Source: Deltaproteobacteria bacterium (lineage in GTDB: Bacteria > Desulfobacterota > Desulfobulbia > Desulfobulbales > SURF-16). From it: a stretch of 64,000 nt of DNA. The position numbers and the translations under genes are program-made. Shown here one piece after another: positions 1-8,176 of the stretch; positions within the stretch are counted from its first letter, which is position 1; each line of letters opens with the position of its first letter. The stretch is from assembly GCA_016219175.1 (NCBI GenBank), contig JACRCD010000077.1:1-64000 (forward strand), given 5' to 3'. The notes under the pieces were generated by a model. That model did not search any database, had not been told where the DNA came from, and was given only the letters and a program-made list of their open reading frames with translations.

Positions 1-151
1 ACATGTATAGCCTCGCTCTCAAAAATACACTACGCCTTGTATATCGAATTTTGTTACTTAGCCATCCGGGCTTTGTCGCCGACTTTTTACGAGTTCATCA
101 ATTCTTTGTTCGAACCACAAAAAAATGGCATCATTCTAACAGGAGAAAAAA

Positions 152-1591
152 ATGAAAAAGGTTTTGAAAAAATCAGCCGCGCTTCTTTTCACCGTCATGG
201 GCACCTGTGCCGTAGCCACCGCTGTCAATGCCGGCGTTATCGACAGCTGGAACACCAGCAACGTTATAATTGCCCCCGGACCTTATACGGAATATGTCAC
301 CTATTACAGCACCATTTATACCGACGCGAGCAAAACAACAAGCAACGGCGTCATCTCCTGGAAGGAGACCGATGTCCAGGCCCCCGGTCTGAAGGTCGTC
401 AATGGCGACGATGTTGACGGCAGCAACTGCCTGATGACCACCGGCTTCAACCCATACGACCTGACGGACAAGCAGTGCAGCGATCCTCTTCAATCCAGCA
501 AACGCTTCAAGGTAAAAAACACGGCCAACGGCCCGGTTGATGTTTCCTTCAATGTCTCCGACGGCATGCTCAATGTCTACAGGAGTTTGCAGAAACTGAC
601 CGACGGCACCGACTCCCGTTGGAGCGGCTTCACCATTCAGCTGGGCTTTACCGTGAATGGCGTTTTTGTTCCTTCAGCCGCAACCGACGGCCTCGGCTTC
701 TCGGATGTGAGCGGCAACGTCTGGACAGCACCGGTTACCACCTACCAGACCCTGCCTGATATCTTCTCCGCCTATTTCGCCCAGGGATTGGCCGGTCCAG
801 CCGACCAGTACCATCCGGAAACGGGTTATTTCAACCCCACCGTACGCATGGGTTTTGGCATGATCGCCACCGAAGACGCCATCACCAGTGACGGCATCAC
901 CGCCAGCTACTCCGACATCTTCGGCCACTGGCTGAACAGTTCCGCCGTGCCCATCGGCATCTTCTGGGATAATGACGGCGACATCAATACCGACAACGTC
1001 CTGATGGCCAACTGCGCCGACGCCAGCGACATCACCAAAGCCGGCACCTTCAGCGGCGACGACATCACAGGGCTGACCTGTAACGGCGTCTGGGTCACCT
1101 ACCGGTCACAGCCCGGGCTCGATGCCAATGGCATTCCCTATCCCTCGGACGGCGTCCCGAACATCATCACCCTGGCCGCCCTTGACCCGAACGGTGTCTA
1201 CACCAGTATCACCGAGGCAGTCGCCTCCGGCAACCCGGCCCCCTATTATATGGATTATATAGAAGATCTGGCCAACCTGGGCCTTAACTTCTGGATCTCC
1301 GTGGGCGACACCAGCGCCTGGCCCACCCCGGGCAATTTCACCATCCGCTACACCCCGGTGGTGGCCGATGGGGAAGTTCCTCCCCCGGTTGGCCCGGAAA
1401 CCCTGTGTAGCGACGGCCTGGATAATGACGGCGACAACCTGACGGATTGCGCCGACCCGGATTGCCTCGGCATTTCCTCCTGCGGGCCTGAAGGGGCCTT
1501 GAAGACCTGTTCGGACCACATTGACAACGACGGCGACGGCCTGACCGACTGCGCCGATCCAGGTTGTGTCAAAAACAAATCCTGCCGTTAA
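152..1591 (+). CDS. Secreted protein with two C-terminal Asp-rich repeats
   Basis: No enzyme family was recognised. Residues 1-27 form a classical signal peptide (Lys-rich start, hydrophobic core, cleavage after Val-Asn-Ala), so export through Sec is expected. The body (about 30-415) has no motif I recognise. The C-terminus (about 419-479) holds two related repeats of the form C-S-D-x-x-D-N-D-G-D-x-L-T-D-C-A-D-P-x-C, resembling calcium-binding Asp-rich repeats of other bacterial surface proteins; each keeps three or four Cys that could pair after export. The start is fixed by AGGAG shortly before the ATG at 152. The gene stands alone and is closed by a strong terminator. Surface or extracellular location is inferred. 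Confidence 0.8.
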   Translation: MKKVLKKSAALLFTVMGTCAVATAVNAGVIDSWNTSNVIIAPGPYTEYVTYYSTIYTDASKTTSNGVISWKETDVQAPGLKVVNGDDVDGSNCLMTTGFNPYDLTDKQCSDPLQSSKRFKVKNTANGPVDVSFNVSDGMLNVYRSLQKLTDGTDSRWSGFTIQLGFTVNGVFVPSAATDGLGFSDVSGNVWTAPVTTYQTLPDIFSAYFAQGLAGPADQYHPETGYFNPTVRMGFGMIATEDAITSDGITASYSDIFGHWLNSSAVPIGIFWDNDGDINTDNVLMANCADASDITKAGTFSGDDITGLTCNGVWVTYRSQPGLDANGIPYPSDGVPNIITLAALDPNGVYTSITEAVASGNPAPYYMDYIEDLANLGLNFWISVGDTSAWPTPGNFTIRYTPVVADGEVPPPVGPETLCSDGLDNDGDNLTDCADPDCLGISSCGPEGALKTCSDHIDNDGDGLTDCADPGCVKNKSCR

Positions 1592-1610
1592 CATTGTTGC
1601 GCGCCTCACC

Positions 1611-1638
1611 CCCGGGCGAAATTTTGCTTCCGCCCGGG
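1611..1638 (+). other. Hairpin in the 3' UTR of the secreted-protein gene
   Basis: CCCGGGCG (1611-1618) and CGCCCGGG (1631-1638) are perfect inverted repeats with a 12-nt loop. A pyrimidine-rich stretch with eight T follows. It may be an auxiliary terminator or an mRNA-stabilising stem ahead of the main terminator. Confidence 0.5.
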
Positions 1639-1664
1639 ACTTTCCTCTCTTTTTTTTCACTCCG

Positions 1665-1699
1665 CCCACCCTGTCCCCATGGACAGGGTGGGTTTTTTT
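1665..1699 (+). terminator. Rho-independent terminator of the secreted-protein gene
   Basis: A perfect 12-bp stem (CCCACCCTGTCC at 1665-1676 with GGACAGGGTGGG at 1681-1692) closes a 4-nt loop and is followed at once by seven T (1693-1699). This is a textbook intrinsic terminator for plus-strand transcription from 152. Confidence 0.93.
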
Positions 1700-1773
1700 C
1701 ATGCCGGTCATGGGTAAACCCGCGGCTGTGTAATAGGCTGTAATCTGTTTTCATCCGCCATGAACAACCGCTG

Positions 1774-3245
1774 TCACAGATCCACGGCAATCTCCCGGAA
1801 TTGCTCCAAGGCGGCCTGGAGGTCTTCGATTATTTCCGCGGCAATGACAGCTGGTTCTGGCAGGTTGTCGGAATCCTCCAGGGACTGGTCCTTGAGCCAG
1901 AAGATATCGAGATTGGCCTTGTCGCGGCTGATGATTTCGTCATAGTCAAAGCTCCGCCAGCGACCGGTCTGGTTGTCTTCGGACCTGGTGGGTTTGCGGT
2001 CCCGGCAGTTGATCGGGTTGTAACACTGCGCAAATTCATCAAGATCCTCGCGTTTGAGCGTGTTGGTCTTGAGGGTGAAATGCATGTTGGTGCGCAGGTC
2101 AAAGATCCAGATCTTTCTGGTCCAGGGAGTTTCCGGGGCCGGTTTTTTATCAAAAAAGAGGACGTTGGCCTTGACCCCCTGGGGATAGAATAAACCGGTG
2201 GGCAAACGCAGCAGGGTGTGGACATCGCATTCGTGCAGGAGCTTGCGGCGCACGGTCTCACCGGCCCCGCCTTCAAAGAGGACGTTACCCGGTATCACGA
2301 TACCGCCGCGGCTGTGCGGGCAAGCAGGGTTTTGACATGTTGGACGAAATTGAGCTGTTTGTTGGAGGTGGTGGCCCAGAAATCCTCCCGCTCGACAATA
2401 TCCGTCTCCCTGAAAGCCTTGCCGTCTTCGCCGACAATGGTGGTGCTGCTCTTCTTGCCGAACGGCGGATTGGTCAGCACGATCTCGAAACGCTCGCCCG
2501 GGTCGCCGGCCAGGGAATCGGCCACGGTCAAGGGCAATTCGCCACCGTTGGTGCCGATGCCGTGCAGCATGAGGTTCATGGCGCAGAGCCGGGCGGTATT
2601 CTGGACCAGTTCCCAGCTGGAAAAGGTGGTGTCCTTGAGCGCCCGTTTTTCCTCTTTGGTCATATTGGGGTTGTTGGCGATGATGTAATCGTGGGCGGCC
2701 AGCAAAAACCGCCGGTGCCCCAGGCCGGGTCGCGGATTCTCTCCCCCGGTTTGTGCCGGATCACATCCACCATGGCCCGGATCAACGGCTGCGGGGTGAA
2801 GTATTGCCCGGCCCTGGATTTGGTGTCCTGGGCGTTCTTTCCCAGCAGCCCGTCGTAGGCGTCACCCTTGACATCGGCGCTCATCACCGACCAGTTTTCC
2901 CTGCCGATCAGATCAACCAGCAACCGGCGCAGTTTGGCCGGGTCCTGAAACTTATTCTGGGATTTGTTGAAGATCAACCCGAGTAAGCCCTTTTCACGGC
3001 CCAGGGTTTCCAGGGTATGGCGGTAGGTCGAACAGTTCGTCGCCGTCCTTTTTGATCAGGCTGAGCCAGTCGAAGCCTTTCGGCATCGCGCTTGCTTTGT
3101 TGTACTGCGGTTTGGTGCGCTCGTCGGCCATCTTGAGAAAAAGCAGATAGGTCAACTGCTCGACGTAATCGCCGTAGCTCATGCCGTCATCCCACTGAAC
3201 GTTACAGTAGTTCCAGAGTTTTTGTACTATATTTGCTGGGGTCAT
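1774..3245 (-). pseudogene. hsdM: Type I restriction-modification DNA methyltransferase subunit, frameshifted
   Basis: Four minus-strand reading frames join into one HsdM (N6-adenine methyltransferase): 2994-3245 (N-terminal helical domain), 2660-2993, 2295-2705 and 1774-2298. Family hallmarks are present: G-Q-Y-F-T-P, the SAM-binding motif I (as D-P-A-W-G-T-G-G-F, with Trp where the family has Cys) and the catalytic N-P-P-F-G. The frame changes near 3010-3025, 2695-2705 and 2300-2320; each time the expected HsdM sequence resumes in another frame. No hsdS or hsdR follows at the 3' side. It is most likely a decayed remnant, although indel errors in the assembly could give the same picture. Flanking genes are intact, which favours real decay. 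Confidence 0.85.
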
Positions 3246-3287
3246 TAAACGGCCTTATATGTTAATCATCAAATAAAAAACGGGGTG

Positions 3288-3303
3288 AAATTACATGGTC
3301 AGA
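3288..3303. repeat. Left half of a possible island-boundary inverted repeat
   Basis: AAATTAC-ATG-GTCAGA lies between the hsdM remnant and the DUF5131 gene. It matches, with a 3-nt insertion, the reverse complement of TCTGACGTAATTT at 7663-7675 on the other side of the island. The match is short, so chance is possible. Confidence 0.35.
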
Positions 3304-3315
3304 ACAAAGATAAAT

Positions 3316-4035
3316 CTACGCTGCAAAAGCTGCTGCCGGTCTCTCATTGTATGTCTTCCCGTGGAGTAGTCGCCCAGCCTTTTTCTTGTTCACTCCTCCC
3401 CATTGTTTGAAGAAGAAAGGAGTATTTTTATCTTCGCACTGAGATTGAATACTTTCGACCCACGTCTGTTCCATCGGCCTTGCGCCAGGGCCAGATTCAC
3501 CACCAACGATAACCCAGTCAATGCCTGTTAGATTCATCCGAGGCACGTCAGACAGCAGCGGTTCCATAGATAAAAACTTTATTGCAGCATTAGTATTCCG
3601 TAGCAAATCAATACGGTGGCGGTAATCATCTTTCTCAACAGTGACACCCATCCAGACATTTTTGGGCCAAGCCAACTTCTGTTCAAGACCCGCCAAACGT
3701 TCCGCTCTTTTAGTTAAAACTTGAAACTTGTGCCAATGCGCTTTCTGCATCACCTCAAACACCCGACAAATAAACTCATCAGAAATATCTTCATGAAACA
3801 TGTCGCTCATCGAATTAACGAAGATCGTTCGCGGCTTCTTCCAGTGTAGCGGATACTCCAGCATGTGTTCATGAAGGGTGACCTCAAAACCATTACGATA
3901 ATTACGTTGCCCCATGGCTTTTAATCGTGAGGCCATGCGTTCCGCGTAGCAATTGACGCATCCAGCACTAATTTTGGAACACCCGGTAACTGGATTCCAG
4001 GTAGCATCTGTCCATTCAATTTTACTCGCACTCAT
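3316..4035 (-). CDS. Three-Cys DUF5131 / phage Gp37-Gp68 family protein
   Basis: The protein starts with the family signature W-N-P-V-T-G-C-x6-C-x2-C-Y-A (C19, C26, C29), a three-cysteine motif reminiscent of an iron-sulfur site. V-N-S-M-S-D-M-F-H, L-T-K-R-A and V-G-G-E-S-G-P-G-A-R-P motifs follow, all typical of the family found in phages and defence-rich regions. Length (239 aa) is normal. Its biochemical activity is not established. The start codon overlaps the stop of tcmP by ATGA (4032-4035), so the two are translationally coupled, as is usual for this pair. The low GC compared with genes beyond 8 kb suggests transfer. Confidence 0.85.
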   Translation of the reverse strand: MSASKIEWTDATWNPVTGCSKISAGCVNCYAERMASRLKAMGQRNYRNGFEVTLHEHMLEYPLHWKKPRTIFVNSMSDMFHEDISDEFICRVFEVMQKAHWHKFQVLTKRAERLAGLEQKLAWPKNVWMGVTVEKDDYRHRIDLLRNTNAAIKFLSMEPLLSDVPRMNLTGIDWVIVGGESGPGARPMEQTWVESIQSQCEDKNTPFFFKQWGGVNKKKAGRLLHGKTYNERPAAAFAA

Positions 4036-5159
4036 GTCGCTCTCTCCGTTGTATATATAACTCTTGGACTTGCTGTTTTAACGTTGTTCCATCCAAGATA
4101 GAATGAGTTTTTTCTAGCTGGCTTGTCCTTCGTAATATCCCAAACTTTTATCGACCCTTTCGACTGCATACCCCGCAAAACCTCGTTGGATCTTGAAGGA
4201 GAGAATCCCTTTTGAAGGCAAAATTCATTCAATGCTATATTGTCTGGTTTGTAATCGTGGATGAAATTTAGAAGATCTTTTTCAAAAAGGTCGACCTTTC
4301 GGATGGTATTCAATTCCTCGAAAAGTGATTTCTGCCCACCCCACGACAAGTCCCCATCGATATTGTAATTAGCTTCTCCAGTTGCTTTGTCCAAAGACCA
4401 ACAAACAGTTAGAAATTTTTCCAGCCCCAATATGTGCCCAGACCCGAAGATAATTCCGTAAATATTCCCACCCTTCTTGATGGAGAAAGGTGCCAGATAG
4501 TAGGACAGACCTCCGAGTTTCTCTCTAAAATGCTCGCAGAGGTACCTATGAATAACCGTGTATTCCTTATCTTTTAATGCCTCGCTACTTATATCAAATT
4601 TACCACCGATTTCCTGGGTCTCGATGAAACGGTTGATTATTGAAGATGATATAAAAAATAAGATATCAGTCCTACTACACTTAGCCATTTCTCCTACGAC
4701 CTCAGGAGTAACTTCTTTGATTCCAAATTGATCCATAAAAACCAGATTGGCCGTATCGTGAGCCCGCATTTGCATCAAATGCTGCTCCAGTGACTCACGG
4801 AATGGTTTGGCGCTGTATTCAAATTTGCAGCACGCCTTACCACAGGCTATTTCACACACATGTTTCTTGAGCTTCTTTATATGTTTCTCTTCAATATCGT
4901 TAAAAACCACACGAGCAGAGACATTGGAGTAGGTAACAGAGTGATGTTCGCAAAATTGTTTTAGCTCCTCAACAATGATTAAAGACGATCCAAGATTCCC
5001 GGCAGCATCCTTCCCGGGGCCAGCAAAAAAATCATAGATAGAAACCTCTACCCCCTTGTTCGGGAAAACAGGTAGCCATTCCTGTAAGTAGCGACGAAAA
5101 ACATCAAGTTTAACCTGTGTCGCATCATCAAATTTTTTTTCATAGAACTTTTTGTTCAT
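4032..5159 (-). CDS. tcmP: Three-Cys-motif partner protein TcmP
   Basis: This is the known partner of three-Cys-motif proteins. Residues 42-51 (Y-D-F-F-A-G-P-G-K-D) look like a Rossmann/SAM-type glycine loop, followed by an acidic strand end (F-N-D at 86-88) and F-M-D-Q-F-G (141-146), where DNA/RNA methyltransferases have motif IV. A cysteine cluster (C102, C106, C110, C111) precedes a helical region. The C-terminal part (about 295-350) reads like a winged helix. Length, 375 aa, is within the family range. It is coupled to the DUF5131 gene by ATGA. Methyltransferase-like folding is inferred; no substrate is known. GC is lower than in the flanking chromosome. Confidence 0.8.
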   Translation of the reverse strand: MNKKFYEKKFDDATQVKLDVFRRYLQEWLPVFPNKGVEVSIYDFFAGPGKDAAGNLGSSLIIVEELKQFCEHHSVTYSNVSARVVFNDIEEKHIKKLKKHVCEIACGKACCKFEYSAKPFRESLEQHLMQMRAHDTANLVFMDQFGIKEVTPEVVGEMAKCSRTDILFFISSSIINRFIETQEIGGKFDISSEALKDKEYTVIHRYLCEHFREKLGGLSYYLAPFSIKKGGNIYGIIFGSGHILGLEKFLTVCWSLDKATGEANYNIDGDLSWGGQKSLFEELNTIRKVDLFEKDLLNFIHDYKPDNIALNEFCLQKGFSPSRSNEVLRGMQSKGSIKVWDITKDKPARKNSFYLGWNNVKTASPRVIYTTERAT

Positions 5160-5197
5160 TCCAAATTCTCATCGTCCACAGGGCGTTACAGTATTTA

Positions 5198-5226
5198 TCT
5201 GCCTAAAAAGGAGAGAGGTAGGCAGA
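5198..5226 (-). other. Hairpin between the two gene pairs of the island
   Basis: TCTGCCTA (5198-5205) and TAGGCAGA (5219-5226) form a perfect 8-bp stem in the 114-bp gap between the 443-aa gene and tcmP. No T-run follows on the minus strand, so it is not a clear terminator. It could attenuate or process a shared transcript. Confidence 0.35.
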
Positions 5227-5273
5227 ATCCCATAGTCTTTGTAGGATATTTACGCTGCTCATAATTTAGTGGT

Positions 5274-6605
5274 TTACACGTTTCCATAATATTTCTTGTG
5301 TAAAGCTTTTCTCGTTGACTCAAGCAATGCTTCGGACTTCGCCAATGCCCCTGCTACTAGTTTTGCTATCAACTTGTCTTTGATTTCAATGTTATCAAGT
5401 CTGTATTTCTCGACGAGAAAATACCAGTTTTCGCGAGGTTTTTGAAAAGCAAGTTTGTTTAGAATTCGGACATCACTAGCGAGACACTGATTTAAATAGT
5501 AACGCCATCTGTCTTCAGTAAATTTATCAAGAATCTCATCTGCTACAGCTGATGCGTCCCAACTGGTCCCGTAACTATTACCAAGCCTGACCGCTAGGAT
5601 CGCGGAAGCACATGCCGGAAATGCTGGGGTTGGAATTGTTGATCCTAGGCTAAAAAGTGCTCGGGTTGGAGCCCCTTCATTGTAGAAATTATTCATACCT
5701 TCATGAGCACGAATTACAGCTTCAGCAGCTTTTACGAATGTATCAGATCGCAAATTCTCTGGAACAAAATCAAACCCTCTAACTTTTAAAAGTGCTTGCT
5801 TAATTCCACTCGTAGCAGTCGCCTTCCCCGCAGCAAAAACCTCGGCATAAGCATGGCCTACTTGCCACTTTTCCGTATCTCTAATATTTTTCCATACTAG
5901 AGGTAGAATAGTATTAAGATTCGCTAGGGAATTCTCAAGTTTCGCCCCTACCTCTGTTTTGATCACAGACAGTAATATTGTGATTGTTAATTTTTGGAAA
6001 AAATAAGGGGATGTAATCAGCATGGACACTCTAGTGTCATCTTTATTTAGTGTTTCCGACTCGAGAGCAGATCGGAACTCAGCAAACTTAGTCGCAACCT
6101 CAATTTTTGGTTTACCGAGAATATTCCCGACACACGTTTTGAGTGAAAGAATGGCTTCTAATTCGTCGAGCTCTATCCCTTCGTTATCAATCTCTGAGGC
6201 ATCTAAACTAGCAAAGTGGGCAACAATCTCATGTGTATGCCGAAGTCGCATTGCTTCTGTAGATGAGACAACTCCCAACTCTTCAGCAAGTCGAATGGCT
6301 TCTTTCTCAGTAATCGAACTTATTGGGTCATCGTCTTCATCTAAGTCTTGTTTGCCAAGCATCTCACCGACAAACTGCATCCCAAGCGTACCAAGTTCTT
6401 TTTTGAGTGCCGCCATCGACTTAACCCAAACAAAATTGATGGCCATTTCAAAGTTGCCTGCTTGAAAGGCTTGTGCTACCTGCGTTTGCTCTCTCTTGCT
6501 TAATTGTTTTGCATACCCTGTAATTAAGGCAGGGTCCTGCAACTTCGAGGGAACAATCTCATGTTTCGGGGGCTCCCAAACGGCTAATGAATATTGATCT
6601 GTCAT
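5274..6605 (-). CDS. Uncharacterised helical protein, partner of the DAC-like gene
   Basis: I do not recognise this 443-aa protein. It has no signal peptide or clear membrane segment and appears largely alpha-helical, with an acidic stretch (about 87-91) and a Lys/Arg-rich tail. No Walker, nuclease or protease motif is evident. The ATG at 6605 was chosen because it overlaps the stop of the upstream gene as ATGA (6602-6605), which implies translational coupling; the open frame reaches 27 codons further up, inside the upstream gene. Strict pairing with a cyclic-dinucleotide-cyclase-like protein suggests an effector or binding partner, but that is inference only. AT-rich composition marks it as part of the island. 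Confidence 0.75.
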   Translation of the reverse strand: MTDQYSLAVWEPPKHEIVPSKLQDPALITGYAKQLSKREQTQVAQAFQAGNFEMAINFVWVKSMAALKKELGTLGMQFVGEMLGKQDLDEDDDPISSITEKEAIRLAEELGVVSSTEAMRLRHTHEIVAHFASLDASEIDNEGIELDELEAILSLKTCVGNILGKPKIEVATKFAEFRSALESETLNKDDTRVSMLITSPYFFQKLTITILLSVIKTEVGAKLENSLANLNTILPLVWKNIRDTEKWQVGHAYAEVFAAGKATATSGIKQALLKVRGFDFVPENLRSDTFVKAAEAVIRAHEGMNNFYNEGAPTRALFSLGSTIPTPAFPACASAILAVRLGNSYGTSWDASAVADEILDKFTEDRWRYYLNQCLASDVRILNKLAFQKPRENWYFLVEKYRLDNIEIKDKLIAKLVAGALAKSEALLESTRKALHKKYYGNV

Positions 6606-7627
6606 AGTTTTTCTTTCCTGAAGTCTGCACTTCCATCTTGTGACTGCATATAGACTGCACTCAAACCACGGCCAATTTTTTCGCACAGTGACTGATACGC
6701 CCGACGCCTTGCTCCTCCAGAAACCTTTGAAGTTACTTTTTTGGGCGATGCAATAAAACAGTTGTATGATAGCAATACTCCTAACGGATTGAATGCAACG
6801 ATTCCATCCGAATTAACCATTCCTTCGATAAGTGCCATCTGCGACCTAAGTTCACTGAGATCAAGATCTTTAGCTATGACACCCTTGACTGTTTTTGCAA
6901 AATCCAGAGCAGGTGTGAGGTCGATTCCATCATCGAGTGATTTTGGTTTTTTTGCCTTTGAAGTAACTGCTATGAGCGTTCCATGGGAACGGAGCAACGC
7001 CTGCCCTAATGCTCTACGCAAAAATGTTTGTACCTGTTCTCGTATTTGTTCATCGACTTCTACACAAATTGTTGAAACTAGTTCGTCTATGTACCTCCCT
7101 GGCGGTGGCTCTTCTGCTTTTTTATGTGAAAGGTAGATATTGTGCTTTTTCCCGAGATAATTCCTGATTTCTACGCAATCACCGCCAGTTTGATGCACTC
7201 TAACAACCTTTGCGGAACCGTCATCGCCCGAAAGTAATGTTTGACCAACTTCGACGGAAAGAGGACTTAGATCGCCATGAAAAAGCCCATATTCGAATTG
7301 GCCATTAGACATTTCAATATATATTTTCCAGTCCCCAATTGCTAACGGTGCAGCCTTCTTCAGCGCCTTCATTATTCCATCCGTATCGTTGCTAGCGCCC
7401 CCTAAATGGATAGAGCTATGCCCAGGGAGGAATTTGAGCATTACACTTAAATTTTCACAGAGATACATCTCTGGTGCTAAATGGATACCCTCTTCTGTAT
7501 ATCGAGATAAAGCTACTATTAGCTCAACAAGAGTTGAAGATTGCACAAGAGGTTCCATTCCGCACTCGGTGGCGAAGTCATGGACGCTGCCAAACAAATG
7601 ATTCCGGAATGTAATGTTTTCTGTCAT
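6602..7627 (-). CDS. DisA/DAC-like (DACNV-type) putative nucleotide sensor or cyclase
   Basis: The C-terminal part (about 205-341) has the layout of a diadenylate cyclase (DAC/DisA_N) fold: a G-T-L-I-A-V strand (216-221), S-D-G-I (273-276) in place of the catalytic D-G-A motif, and G-G-A-R-R-R-A (304-310) in place of G-T-R-H-R-A, then S-Q-D-G. The second motif lacks the Thr and His of active cyclases, so it may bind nucleotides without cyclising them. The N-terminal 170 residues resemble no family I know. DAC variants of this type have been predicted in biological-conflict loci. It is coupled by ATGA to the 443-aa gene downstream. Remote similarity, not certain. Confidence 0.6.
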   Translation of the reverse strand: MTENITFRNHLFGSVHDFATECGMEPLVQSSTLVELIVALSRYTEEGIHLAPEMYLCENLSVMLKFLPGHSSIHLGGASNDTDGIMKALKKAAPLAIGDWKIYIEMSNGQFEYGLFHGDLSPLSVEVGQTLLSGDDGSAKVVRVHQTGGDCVEIRNYLGKKHNIYLSHKKAEEPPPGRYIDELVSTICVEVDEQIREQVQTFLRRALGQALLRSHGTLIAVTSKAKKPKSLDDGIDLTPALDFAKTVKGVIAKDLDLSELRSQMALIEGMVNSDGIVAFNPLGVLLSYNCFIASPKKVTSKVSGGARRRAYQSLCEKIGRGLSAVYMQSQDGSADFRKEKL

Positions 7628-7653
7628 CGCTTACCTTCCTTGAAATACCGAAC

Positions 7654-7911
7654 TCAAAATGGTCTGACGTAATTTTTTACACGCTTGAGGTTGGCGACAA
7701 CCTGTGCTTCGGTCTCGCGGGCAATAGACAGTAGGCGATCGACTTCAGAAACAATGTTGGTGTCCTTCATATCCTGGACCAGCCAACCGGCCTGGGTAAG
7801 CAGATTATCGATTTTTTCGCGGGCGTGAATTTCGCAAGCCATGTGTTCCCATTTATCTCGTACTGAGTTTGCGGCAGGAAATTTTCCAAAAAAATAGTGA
7901 CCTGAAATCAT
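7654..7911 (-). pseudogene. HsdR N-terminus/HsdS C-terminus chimeric remnant
   Basis: This 85-codon frame reads as two restriction pieces joined. Residues about 28-51 (A-R-E-K-I-D-N-L-L ... G-W-L-V-Q-D) match the start of type I HsdR subunits. Residues about 55-77 (S-E-V-D-R-L-L-S-I-A-R ... A-N-L-K-R) match the coiled-coil C-terminus of HsdS specificity subunits. The last residues after Lys-Arg diverge from HsdS and coincide with the island edge. A deletion from early hsdR to late hsdS explains this, implying an ancestral order R-S-M on the minus strand. The product is probably non-functional. Confidence 0.6.
7663..7675. repeat. Right half of a possible island-boundary inverted repeat
   Basis: TCTGACGTAATTT is the reverse complement of AAATTAC(ATG)GTCAGA at 3288-3303 apart from the three extra bases there. 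It lies exactly where the HsdS-like reading frame loses its family similarity. Confidence 0.35.
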
Positions 7912-8176
7912 AAAGTAAACCGTGCGGATCGCCGGGACTAATCTTTTGCCGCCCGGTTGTCAGCTGGAATATGATCACCATTAAAAACTAGCACCCTAAC
8001 TAAATAATGTCACGCAAAAAAGTAATTTAGCAAAATTTCTTGTTTCTTGATATGGGTATGTTGTGGTCATATTGCGGCGCTATGGGGAAAAATAGGAAAA
8101 TTTACCCATCTTTTGTTACTATGGATATGGAGCGAGCCCATGCCCCCAAGGATACCCCCTCCCGTGAGGAAAAGAC

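Noticed and set aside
1106-1711. 201-codon minus-strand frame
   Set aside because: Antisense to the secreted-protein gene and running through its terminator; no family similarity.
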